DNA from: Apoda limacodes
Lineage: Eukaryota; Arthropoda; Insecta; Lepidoptera; Limacodidae
Assembly: GCA_946406115.1 (NCBI GenBank)
Contig: OX291544.1
Span: 18,555,521-18,619,520, forward strand
Direction of reading: 5' to 3'
DNA length: 64,000 nt
Under the pieces are notes generated by a model. It was not told the DNA's origin. It saw nothing but the letters and a program-made list of their open reading frames with translations, and searched no databases. Positions 13,349-25,500 of this stretch are shown here, piece after piece. The number at the start of each line of letters is the position of its first letter. Within the stretch, counting starts at the first letter, position 1. A program made the position numbers and the translations under genes.

Positions 13349-13573
13349 TTAATGTGGCGTTAGAGGAGACAGGGGCAGATGTCGGGCGAGAATGTTCGTG
13401 GGCTCCGTACGGAAACAGCTGAAGTCTGCCTCGAGGAAGAGTTCATGCAGGAAACGTCGCGCGCAAAGCATATATGTGTCCCGGGATAACAATGCGCAAA
13501 CGTCTGAGTATACGCATGGACTGCGAAACACGTCCGGGTGGCGCTGTTTCAATGACAACAGCGCTGTACGTGT
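13349..13573 (-). CDS. rictor: rictor exon 24 (residues 1722-1795 and stop)
   Basis: Acceptor TATTTCAG, stop TAA at 13351-13349. Encodes TRTALLSLKQRHPDVFRSPC, VYSDVCALLSRDTYMLCARR and FLHELFLEADF. It aligns closely with the family C-terminus (CLYSEVSHLLSHCTFRLPCR, RFIQELFQDVQF), so the gene's 3' end is secure. Confidence 0.97.
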   Translation of the reverse strand, partial: TRTALLSLKQRHPDVFRSPCVYSDVCALLSRDTYMLCARRFLHELFLEADFSCFRTEPTNILARHLPLSPLTPH

Positions 13574-16500
13574 CTGAAATAAATAATACAATTTTAAAAA
13601 AAAGGTTCACAGTTCTATTGCTTACTTTCTAGACTTTCATGCATATTTTTCTGTAGTAGACTTTCAATTAATTATTTTTTTAAATAAATAAATTTCATGA
13701 CGGAAAGTAATTACTAAACTATTATTAATGTTTATTTACTGATTTTCAAAAATGTTTTCTCGTTACCAATTGGAATACAGACAAACCTTAAAATATATGT
13801 ATAATTTATAAAAGTTATTGCAATGGTTAATTGATAACGACAACAGGTAGACACTTATAATATTCACAGAATATTTAGTTATTTTTACTTTAAAAATAAA
13901 TAATTAAATTAAAATAAAACAAATACTTAAAGGGAAACCCCCTGCACACTAAATTTCATGAAAATCGTTGGAGCCGTTTCCGAGATTCAGATTATAAATA
14001 TATATATACAAGAAGTACTTGTTTAAAGGTATTAAATTTAAATTGTTTAATTTTAAATTGTAACTATTGATGCACTTTTCTTAAGACGTAAAACTTATTT
14101 CGCTGCTTTCCCTGAAAACCTTACTGGAATAGCACAATAATATGGTTCAAAGTATGTAAAATAATATTTGACTAGCCTAGCTCTATCAATAGGGCCTTTT
14201 AAAACCATAGACAAAAAATAGTGATAAATTATGTATTTAGTAAATAAAAGTATATTCCTACTTAGTATCGTATGCTAAAATATCAAATTCCTAAATACTT
14301 AGCATTGCAATAAAAGAATCGAATATTTTCAGGTATCAATACTTTTGCTATCTCTAGTTGTGCTGGATTATTTCCATAAATCGCCTATATCTAATATTTA
14401 ATTGTTTGTCTATTGAGCGGCGTATATTTTGACTTATCCAATAAATTGCAATTTTATTTCTCAATGTTTCTGTCAGTCTTCAATGTACATGCGTTATATT
14501 GTATATTGCCAAGGTCTGTCCTCTTTCGTGATCGTGCCGGTTTCTAGCAGAGATTCTAAGCATCCCCTGAACCGCAGTAACCTTGACAGTTACCTTAATC
14601 AGGACCTACCTAGAGACTAGAAAATTTAGCGGCAGTTCGTATGTTTTTTGTGTGAATTAAGACGGGAGAAGTTAGGCAGAGAGGTTACATCGAAAAAGCT
14701 ATGTTTGGTTGAGATAGTACTATATATAAGGCAAGTGTTTGTATGATACTGACCTGTCGCAGATGTATGGGGTTTGACATAAAGTGCACGTGTCGAAGCG
14801 CTTCCGTCTGCGGGGCGGCGGTCTCAGCTGTCGGACTCTCGCACCAACTTCGAGGCTCACCTGTTCCTCCCGAACTGTCTATACCTGATAATCGCGGTTC
14901 ATTAATACTATAAATCATATACAGGCGCTCAGTCAGAAAGGACTTATGTCCCATCGCATTAATTGAAAATAAATTAATGTTTTTATAAAAAAAAACCACA
15001 GAACTGTTAACTTATGATTTTGACTTAATGTTGGACTTGTATATAAAAATGATTTTAAATACATTTTATCTTGAAGTTCTCTCGAGTGAGCCACAGCAAA
15101 GCAGGGCCGAGTTTAACTAGTATCTTAATAAAAAAAAAAGGTTTAAGAGTATACTTTTTGTATGTGAAAAACAATATGGTACTATCACAGTCTAAGCATT
15201 CATACAGTTTGTCATCGCGTATGCGTTACCGGACAGCTCTCAAAGGACGCCTGTACGTAAATCCCGTCTCGCCTAGCACAGCACCTCACGATTACCGCCT
15301 TCGATGCCAAACTATATCAATACTTAGACTGTGATATTATTATGTGATAAAATGTTAGGAAATACTCAATTATATCCATTAGTTTGTGATTACATTACTG
15401 GGTGTAATTATATCATGCACGATTACTTCTATGAAAAATGTAAATCATCACGCAACACATAATAAATAGTTAATATTGAGACCAGTTTTGTTTTTAGTAT
15501 TTATTGCTATATGTGTATTAGATAAAGATAATTCTAATCCCGCCCTTTTTTATTACAATCATATATTTAACTTGTCTTGTTAGTATATAGTAACTTCCCG
15601 GTGTATAGTAACTTTAGTGACAATGCTATAATATGGTACCCTGGAGCTGATCTGCTGATCATAGGGACTTAGTAACGAAACGATGCAACGTCATCTAGTT
15701 TGGGGTTTTTGGAATTTCCGTGACAAAAGCTCTGGTCTTAGATGATATCTAGGGTCTGATGATGAAGCTGGTAGGTGGCCATAGGAACTGTGTAACGAAT
15801 CGACGTAACCCCAACGAGTTTGGGCTTTTTTCATTTGTTGTGACAAGTACTCTGGTCTTAGAAGTTACAGTCCTATATTATGTGATAACAAATATATTAT
15901 AATACTAAAAAGCAAAAAGACAAAAGCAATTTTTTTTTTGAAAACAAGCTTTTAACAGTGTTAAAAGTTAAAAATTAACTTACTTCGACCTTTTCTTATC
16001 TACTCTCTACTCTAGCAACTTATAATTTTTACCAAAATTAAACATCATTCTTTTTGTCAAACTCATTCAATAACCAGAATAAAAGTGCGTTACGCTCTCT
16101 CTTTTTATCTTCTGCTCTCCAATGTAACGCACAGGTGAAATAATGGGTTTGACAAAAGAAAGGAACTTCAATTTCGATGAATGGTTAAAATTGCTAGATT
16201 ATAGAAAAAAGTGGCTTGTTTCTAATCGTTAATTTTTAACAATATAAAAAACAAAGTTTATTTATTTACTTTTAACTTTATCTAGAAAATGCACGGTGAA
16301 GTATGCTTTAACTAGTGACAATTACTAGTTCAATTGTAAACATGATTATCTATCTGAAGTGGTGTTTATGTAATTTATATTAGTATTCATATAAATACAT
16401 GAAACTTTAGAGGTTTTAAAACAAAAGTGGCTTGACTTTATAAAATAAAAAAATAATGTAGGTTAATAAATCCATTGCAGATGTGATGATACTAACCAAA

Positions 16501-19500
16501 AAAGAATGCCTCTCTTAGTTCGTGCGAGGAAGGTGGACGCGTCCGCACGCACGCCAAACAGTCGCCTGGTACGTGCCGCCATACTTCAGCTTTACGAGCA
16601 ACAGTGTCCGCCTCGCTCGCACCGGCACTAGCGGTTCTGCTAGCATGCGAGTCCGCCGTGCTAGTCGCTCTACCCGCGTGGGAATCAGCCGAGCTTGCCG
16701 CTCTACCAGGTAGCAAGTCGGCCGTACTAGCCGCTTGACTGGTCTGCGATTCTATTGTCCTAGCTTGCGTGCTAACCTCAGCTTGATTGGTTTTACTGCT
16801 CGCTATGGATAGCTTGATGTCTTCCAGTCTTGGCACTCCTCGGGAATCCGATGCTGTAAATTTATAAAATATTTAAACAGTGTCGACATATAAATTTATT
16901 CAAGTAATCAACAGCATTACAATACTTACAATTATAAGTTATAAATTACCAAAAAGTAATGTAATGTACTGGGTCTGTGTACGGGGATCGAACCCGCGCC
17001 TCTCGGATCCGCAGGCATTACTAGTACTACCAAAAGAGCCATGTAGCCTTCAATTGCCGCTTACAATTTTATGACCATTTGACGTTAAATACTTAATTAC
17101 ATTATTATATAACTTATTTAACAAGTCAATTAAAGTTAAATGAGGCCGGTACATATACTCAACAATACAATAACAAAATACATCCCATTTTAATTGACGC
17201 TAAACATTTTTCATTCATTAAACTTCTATTTACAAAGGAACATTTTCGTCTATTACATTGCGGCCCTCAGCAATTGCTTAGTTCAATACCCGAGAACTTC
17301 TGGCCCGTCCGGGGTAGAATTCTCAACACACAAAGGTAAAACTATTAAACCTATAATGGGTAACTTGCCCGAATCTCGAGTAAATATTTCCTCTCCATTT
17401 GTGAACTGCGGTACTGATTTCGCAGGACCCTTCCATATTTCCAGTCGTAAAGGCCGAGGTGCAAGGACAACTAAATGCTATTTGTATATTTTAAATTACC
17501 GGTACAGCGCCATCTAGCTTATCATTAAGAGAAACAGTTACACATTTGTTTGTTGGAAACGATACCTATTCAAAGTTAATCAACGTCGGGCTTGGTCAGT
17601 ACTTGTATAGGTGTTTGTAAATTACTTAAATGGTAGTAAGTACGGAACAGAAAGTTGTAACAAACAAATGTGTAACTGTTTCTCTTAATAATAAGCTAGA
17701 TGGCGCTGTACCGGTAATTTGAAATAGTAATTGCTTTGACCCGTCTCACACTTGGCCGGTTCTTTTATTTTCTTAGTTATTGGATTGTATTGGAGCACAC
17801 TGCGTAAATCTCCGACGTATAATTTACGTAGGCGTATACATTTTTCTATATCGACAATGAACCGTCGGATAATTTTAACAAATTAAAATGTGCGGGGAAT
17901 AGAACACTGCAATGCTGTTAGACCCTGATAAAGTTATAATAAATAATTTTCAGTTTGGTTAAATTTATTCAAAACATCAATAAACTACTACATAAAATAA
18001 TATGCAATCAAACATTTTAAATAACATAATAAATACCTTTGCTAGCTGATAATCTCTGGCTGTCAGGCGTCGCTCTAGATTTGACATCGGTGCTGGGGAC
18101 ACCACCGGAGTCTATTAAGAAGGAAGGCAGTCTTGTTCGCTTCGGTTCACTCTTCTCGTTCACGTCTTCCCTTTCTATTCCATCCTTGTCCCTAAACGCC
18201 ATAATTATAGATAACTTAATAATCAAATATTTAGCGAATTCGCGATCTTTTGTTTTGGTAGAGATATTCTTAAAGCATTGTAATGTACTTTTTTGTTTTC
18301 AAATAATTGCACTTGATTAATAATGTACCTAGGGAACAGTTGCGATAGATCCCTGGGCAGGCAGATACCGATGTACGCGGCGTGTCGGTGCGTGGGCTGC
18401 GGCGCGGGTGCGGGGCGCGGGGAACGCGGGGCTGGTGGTTCACGCACCTCTGCTCCATCTCCCAGGGGAAGCGGTCGCCAGTCGTACTCCAACAGGCTAA
18501 GGGAATGCACCAATCAAATTCAAACTTCAAGCTGAATTGAATAAAAAGATATAAAACAGTATAAACTATTTATGCTTACTTTTGAGTAAAAGAAACTCGA
18601 TTGTCGAAAGTTGATTGAGAGAAATCTGTGAGATTGTAAGTACAATAAAATCCCACCGCCGTACAACATTAGAAAGCCTGATAAATTTGTTAAAACACTC
18701 CCACCAAATTCAACATAAGAAAGCCAGTGAGATTGTAAGTACACTACTACGCTTAAAAAGAGATACCTCAACTTGGTTGCTCTTTCTCTTGTAGATTTCG
18801 CCCTGTCGCGAAGTGAAGAGAAAGGCTTGGAACGTCGGCTCGTGTCGGATAGCAGCCATGTTATATCGTCGATGTCGCTCGAGCCTGATGCGGCGCTCTC
18901 CGACAAGTGAGGCCTGTTAAACGGCAAATTAATAGTATTCATATTTTGTTATCAAAAAGTTACCATAAATTCAAGTCCTATGAACAATTAAGAATGTTGA
19001 TACTGCGCTGGCGAATACATATTATTACTGTATCATTTAAACATAATTATTTAAAGTAGTTGAGCAAGTTATGAATATTATTTAATTTATGAATGTTGGA
19101 AAACGAAAAAAACTTACCGTCTGTGCCTATTGAGTGCTTTCCACGTTGCATATCCAGACATATCAATGTGACTGGGAGGTGAACTAGCCACTTCTGGGCC
19201 TGTGAAACCTGTAATTGATTAATCTTAATAACACTTGATTACTTTTTTTATATCAATAAGTAAAAGATAAACTGTATTGAGCGACAAACTAAACTTTGCC
19301 GTTGAAAAAACTGTTGTCCCCATACATGGACATAGCTCGCGGTTAGTTAACCAACAACAAATAAGTTTATAATCGCAAAAGCATATGCGTTTTTAATTAT
19401 TGCGTTGCGTATCTTTTATTGACTTAGAAAATTGGTTTGTTTTTTTACTGATTCAAGACCTGATTTGATTTCAACTTGATACCTTCACGAGTTACTAAGA

Positions 19501-22500
19501 AAAAGGGATTATAGGGAAGTAAGAGTTCCAGTTTTTTTTCTAAGGTACGCAGCCCTAAAAATAGTAGAAAATTTGAACGGGACACTTAGTAAACTTATTT
19601 TTTTGACTTGCCATAACGAGATGCCTGAGAGTCGTACTTCCAAGGGGGAAGTGTCTTAAATTTGTCCTTCGAAATTTCTCATTTCCCTAAAACGGCTTAT
19701 AATGTAACTAAGAAAGTTTGGTTATTATTATTTTTATGGTACAGATTACGGGAACCTCAGTGCACTTAGCGGGTTTTTTAACATGCATTTTATTGCGGCA
19801 TCAAATGCATGAATCTCTGAAGGTAAGCGGCCGTGACTCCGACACAGCCCACCCCCTTTTTTCATTTCAAGTGCTAAAAAACGTATTCTAATCCTTAGGT
19901 GGCTGGAAATCAAGTTTAGTAAATACGCTCCAGAGACAGTTTACTGGTATCCGGAGCGTGTATACTATTCGTCATGGCAGTTTTGCTTTACAAGGTGATT
20001 GCCATGGATAAGAATATGCTCGATTTTTATTTAGACGCAATATTCCACAACAGCGACTTGTAATACAAAATCAGAGACAAAGCTCAGAGAAATCGACTTA
20101 TATGGTTCTGAGTAAATCTCAGAAGACCCTAGGGCCTATTCCCCACTAAGCTATCTGCAAACTCTTTGTGCAAATTTCACTCTTCAATCAGTTTTCTGTC
20201 CAACGATCATTTGAAGACTCAAATAGTAAGAGTCAGTGGCAAACTGTTCACTTTGCACTTTGTGAATGTAGAGTGCAGATTTATAATGAGCTTCGTGGAA
20301 TAGGTCCAAGGGCGTTTTTGAGAAGGAATATTGGTTAGGTATTGTGAGATATTGTAAGTAGTAGAATTTGTATTAATGAAGAAGGTAGTATTGTATTAAT
20401 GAAGTAGGTAATCAGTTGCGGTTATAGACATAGAGAACTGGACAGCGCATTTCCTAGCCAGATGTGAAGAAAAAACGTCGGAGTCGAGCACGAAGAGTTC
20501 CGTACCATTAATTATAAAAACGACAAAAAATCACGTTTGTTATATTTTAACTTTTTATTTTTATAATGAATTTAAAACTAAATATGTGATCAATATCGAG
20601 CATAAAATATTTATTTTATTCTGTTTTTAGTATTTTTTGTTATAATGCCAACATAAATATATCATCTGTGAAAATTTCAACCGTCTAATTATCACGGTTC
20701 ATGAGATACAGCCTGGTGGCAGACGGACGGACAGTGAAGTCTTAGTAAACGGAACTAACGGAACACTAACAATGGTCGCAAAATTGTGACATAGACGAAG
20801 CAAAACTGATGTCTCTTGTCTCTTTCTTTTACTAAACATACAAACTTATTTTAATAAACATAAACAAGAAAATGGCGGAAGTTGATAGAGAAAAGAGACC
20901 ACAGGTTTGCTTTGTCTCTTTCTAAAGTATGGCCAATTTAGTGATGCTATTTCGCAGTCAAAACAGAATTCAGAAGTCCAAGGACGCGGTATAGTAATTT
21001 GTAAAAAAAATGTTGTCAGTTGACAATGTTGTCATACTCACTAGACGAAGAGGTTCGTCTTTGCGTCTCGGAGAGCCTCGGTCGCTGTGTTGTGCTGCTG
21101 CTTTTCATGCCGTAAAGACTCGATGAACTCGGGATTGGACTTAATGTTAATACTCTGTCACTGAAAACGAATTGATAACTGGTAAAGTTTTTCAGTTTTC
21201 AGTGGTATTGAAAACATTCACGATGTTTGTACCTAATATATATTGATTTTCTTCATTATTATGATAGCAGTTCTAAAGCTAAGTCAGCCCTAAGGGCAGC
21301 AAAAAATCTCGGTGGCCACTGTGACACGATAAACGTCCGTAATAAGAAAGAAGCTTAGGCCACCGCTCTCAACCGCTCTGGTCTCCCATGGGGCGTATAA
21401 TGGCTGTGGTGAGCATTCTCTATCAAATAATAATTCTATCATGCACTTAAGCTTTATCGAAAAATGATTCTCATTAATCCATACTAAAATTATAAATGCG
21501 AAAATAACTCTGTATGTCTGTTACCTCTTCACGCTTAAACCGCTGTACCGATTAAGATGAAAATTGTCATGGTGATAGTTCGAGTTCTGAGAAAGGACTT
21601 AGGATATTTGAAAACGTCAAGAGTGAGTCGATATTTTTTCTATAATTGAGGAGTTGCCGTTGAAATCCTACACCGATAACCGACTTCAGGGCAGTTAGAA
21701 CCGCGGTCAAAAGCTAGTAGGACATAAAATACTTACGGTATAGCATATTTTCCAAGGAACGAATCGCAGCTACTCACACCACTCGTACTAGATTCACTGG
21801 TATTTCTCACTCTCCCTTCATAAGCGTGGTCCAACGAATTCATTCTTCCTATCATAAGCCTATTCTCTGATGAAGGTATTCGTGGTCCCTCGTAATGTGC
21901 GTAATCTCTTAATATATCAACGGTTCTTGATTCAGATATCATTGTTCGATCGTGTGAGCAACCATGAGAAGGTAGAGTATGAGATTTCCTTTTGTCTGGT
22001 TCTCTTCGAGTTTCCACATTCAATACATTGTCGACAACATCTTTGTCTTTCGTGTCAGTTTGCTCTACAGTTATTGAAGTGACATTAAGAAGTTTATTGT
22101 CAAACGGTAGACTTTCCGACATACTTTGATCGGTGTGATCTGAATGTTCACTTATGTCAGTGTCAAAAGTGTAACGCCGGTCTGGAGAAGTGATAGGATA
22201 TGTTGTGCCTGTTAATGGGTCATGGGAAGAAGAATAAATTTCGTCTTGAATAATCGGGAATTGGTCGTGTCTCGTATGTCTCACGCATAACCAACCTGCA
22301 TAAATGTACAAAGAGTATAATTTAGCGACGTTCAAAACTTAGGTACAAACAATTTGCCATCTTTATCGAACATTAGAAGGGTTGTGTGATTTAAATTGTA
22401 AGCCTAAAAGCAAAAATAAATGAAAAATAAAAATTAAACACATACAAATGGAATGGAAACAATGAATGAGTTAAGTGGTTGGTTTTATATTATGAGGATT

Positions 22501-25500
22501 GTAATCTATAACCTAAGTTTTATTTGAATGTCAAACAATAAAAAGGGCTTATTTGATGGACGAATACGGAAAAAAAACATTATTCTTATTTTATTACACC
22601 CTTTCTTTATTTATTTAATATCAGACAACTGGCTTAGCTTAGAACCATTTTTTACTATAACAAATAAAGGCAAAGTTTATACACATTTATATACTCACCC
22701 AATTCAGAAAGCAAATTAGCACCATCATATGTACTTCCAATAAGACCAAGTACATAAAATGCAGTGGCCCGCACAGAATACACAGGACAGTACCTAGCAA
22801 GGCGGACTACGTGCACCGGAACAGAATCTTCCAAATAACCATCAGACAAATTCATTAGCATTTGCAACCCTTGCAAGGACACTGCTGTATGACCTAACGC
22901 CCAAAGTGACGCTTTCAGCTCTGTTATTTCTTGTTCGCTATTGCAATTTTTGTGTTGCAATATCTAAAAAAAAGGAAGTTTGTCAAATTCATTGCAAACA
23001 AAATTAGAAAACTAATTTTATTGGTCTTTTGGTTTTAGTCTAATATTTTTTTTATACCACCAAGGTGGCAAACAAGCTTACGGTCCGCCTGATGGTAAAG
23101 GATCACTGTAACCTATATATATATATATATTGTTTAATTTATTTTAAAATTTATATTTTTTTACTTTAAATATTCGTAAGACAATAATTAAACATCAAAT
23201 TATACTTAACATAATTTCACTTAAAATTAAATTAAATCACCAAATAACAAGGTACCTTATAATATGCAGGCAACACTGGAACAAGCAACGAGCGCCCAAG
23301 AGAATGTAGAGGCTTCGATAAACGAGAGCGGTTGGAACGCAGCGGTCCGGCCACCAACGCCGAATGCAAGTGAAGCGGCAGACGGGCCGAACGCCGCGTT
23401 CGAGCCGCGCCACGACCGCTTTCACATAAAGTCAATGCTTCATGGACCCCAGATTCCACCAAACGGACATAACTACAACACAAAGAACAATTTTTAATTT
23501 ATGAGCGGGCTGGAGTAAGGCGGCTATATCTCCCACAGGGCTTAGTTCAGAACCTCAGCACAAACTTTAACCGAAGGCAACTCGGATTGTTGATTGAGTG
23601 TGTAGACAAGTGTCAGTGTGACTGTCACTGGGTCGTTCAGAACCCTAGAGTATGATAACTGGACGATCCGAGTTGCTTCCGGATGCTGGGGCCTGATTCG
23701 CGTGCCATATAATGTCGCATTCAAGATAGTTTTACTTTATCTAGTCATGGCTTGTTAATCGCGATAACTGTTTTAGTCGATAGATCTACTAGTTTGAACT
23801 AGATATGTTAAAAAACATGGCGGCTATCGTTTTCGTATTCTTAAAATCTCTCTATTGCGTAAGCACTATAGGGGGGGCTAGATGGTGATTACGTCAGCAG
23901 TAGCACTGAGAGCTATGAAATCGCATAGGCATTGAAATAGTTCTGTTCATCCAATGTAAACTGTAAATTTAAATTTCAGAGCGCATCCACTACTCTACCT
24001 CCCGAGCATGTACAGCCAATGCATTGAATGCGGTTCGAAAGTGACGTCATAGCGCATTTATTTTTGGTCAACAGAACGATCGAATGTGCGCATAGACAGC
24101 ATTGGGCGCATTCAATCCGTGAAATGCTTGTCAACAAAACGCCCCTTAACGTTTTTACACATATGGCAACTCACATATTGTTTATGTTTGAAAACGAAAC
24201 GCATTTCCGGGGATGCCTGCAAATAACGTTAACGTTTAGGTACTCGCTTAAAACAGGGTAGGGAAATTACCGCGCGCTATACACTTGTCCTAACTTCTTC
24301 CGTCAATCTTTTGTGTCGTTTCGGTACCATTGACGATTAGACGTATTGTTAGCAAATCAAGTTAATGTTTGTGTTACCGTTGATCCAGCAGACTGGTGTG
24401 TACCATTGAGCAGTAAACATCCAAAAGCATCGAAAACTTAGAATAATGGATTAGGGTGCCATGGACTAAAGACTGTTAATTGGAATTAATGTGTATATCA
24501 AAAATTTAAAAGAAGTTCGTTTTGTTCGTAATATTACTTAAGATTATAATATTTGTACCTTACTCTATATAAAATACCGTGTCATTAAAGTTTGTTTCAA
24601 TGAATATTATGTGAAACGGAAAACAGAGAATACATTAGAAGAAGAAACAACAGAATACATTAAAAGAAAAATGCATATAAAAATTTTCACGTAAGCATTT
24701 AAGAGCTTTGCTAACTTTTGCTGACAAGGGGAGGGGCAGTAAATAATTGTAATAAATCTGCTTACATAATACTTGAATGGCCCTAAAGACATAGTCGTAC
24801 GCTAGCGTTCGACATGCAACTAGTGATCGCTAGCAGTAGAGATGAGATGTCGCACGGAAAGTGGTATGAAAAGGAGTCGGAATTAGTGATATTAGTTGAC
24901 GGCTAAATATTATTTGGGGGTATTATTTTTGGATTTGTAAACGCTTATTGCTGTTAGATTTAGATGTACAAAGTAGAATCTCTAAATGATGTGAATCAAA
25001 CTAAACAATTAACTAAAGGACAGTGTACATAGCTTACCGATAATTGTAAAATTTGTTCCAGAAATCCAAGTGTTTCTTAAGGAAAATAGATGATTTGACA
25101 TCGTTACTCTGTGCAGCGGCATTTACTTCCAGGCTCAACCATAGTAAATAGGCCCTGTCACCGATAGCAGTTAGATCGAGTGACGCCGGGTCAACTGATT
25201 TGTCAATACGACAGTTCTGACCTAATATGTCTTTTAACAACGTCAGTTTATCTAATAAAGCCTGCAAAATACATTATACATTATATGATTTCATCCCGAC
25301 CATTTTTTGGCAATGCCAAAGCAAAAAAATATATTAAAAATTTAAATAAATTAGTTATTTTTACTTTAAATAATTAAATATTTTATTGAAAATAACTGTT
25401 TTTGCATCATCAATCATAATACAAAATCCTACTAATAATATAAATGTGAAAGTTTGGATGTTTGTTACTCAATCACGCTTCAAGCACTGGACAGATTGGG

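Noticed and set aside
18270..18530. 86-codon minus-strand frame over rictor exon 20
   Set aside because: The other frame contains the YIGICLPRDL landmark and joins in phase; this one does not.
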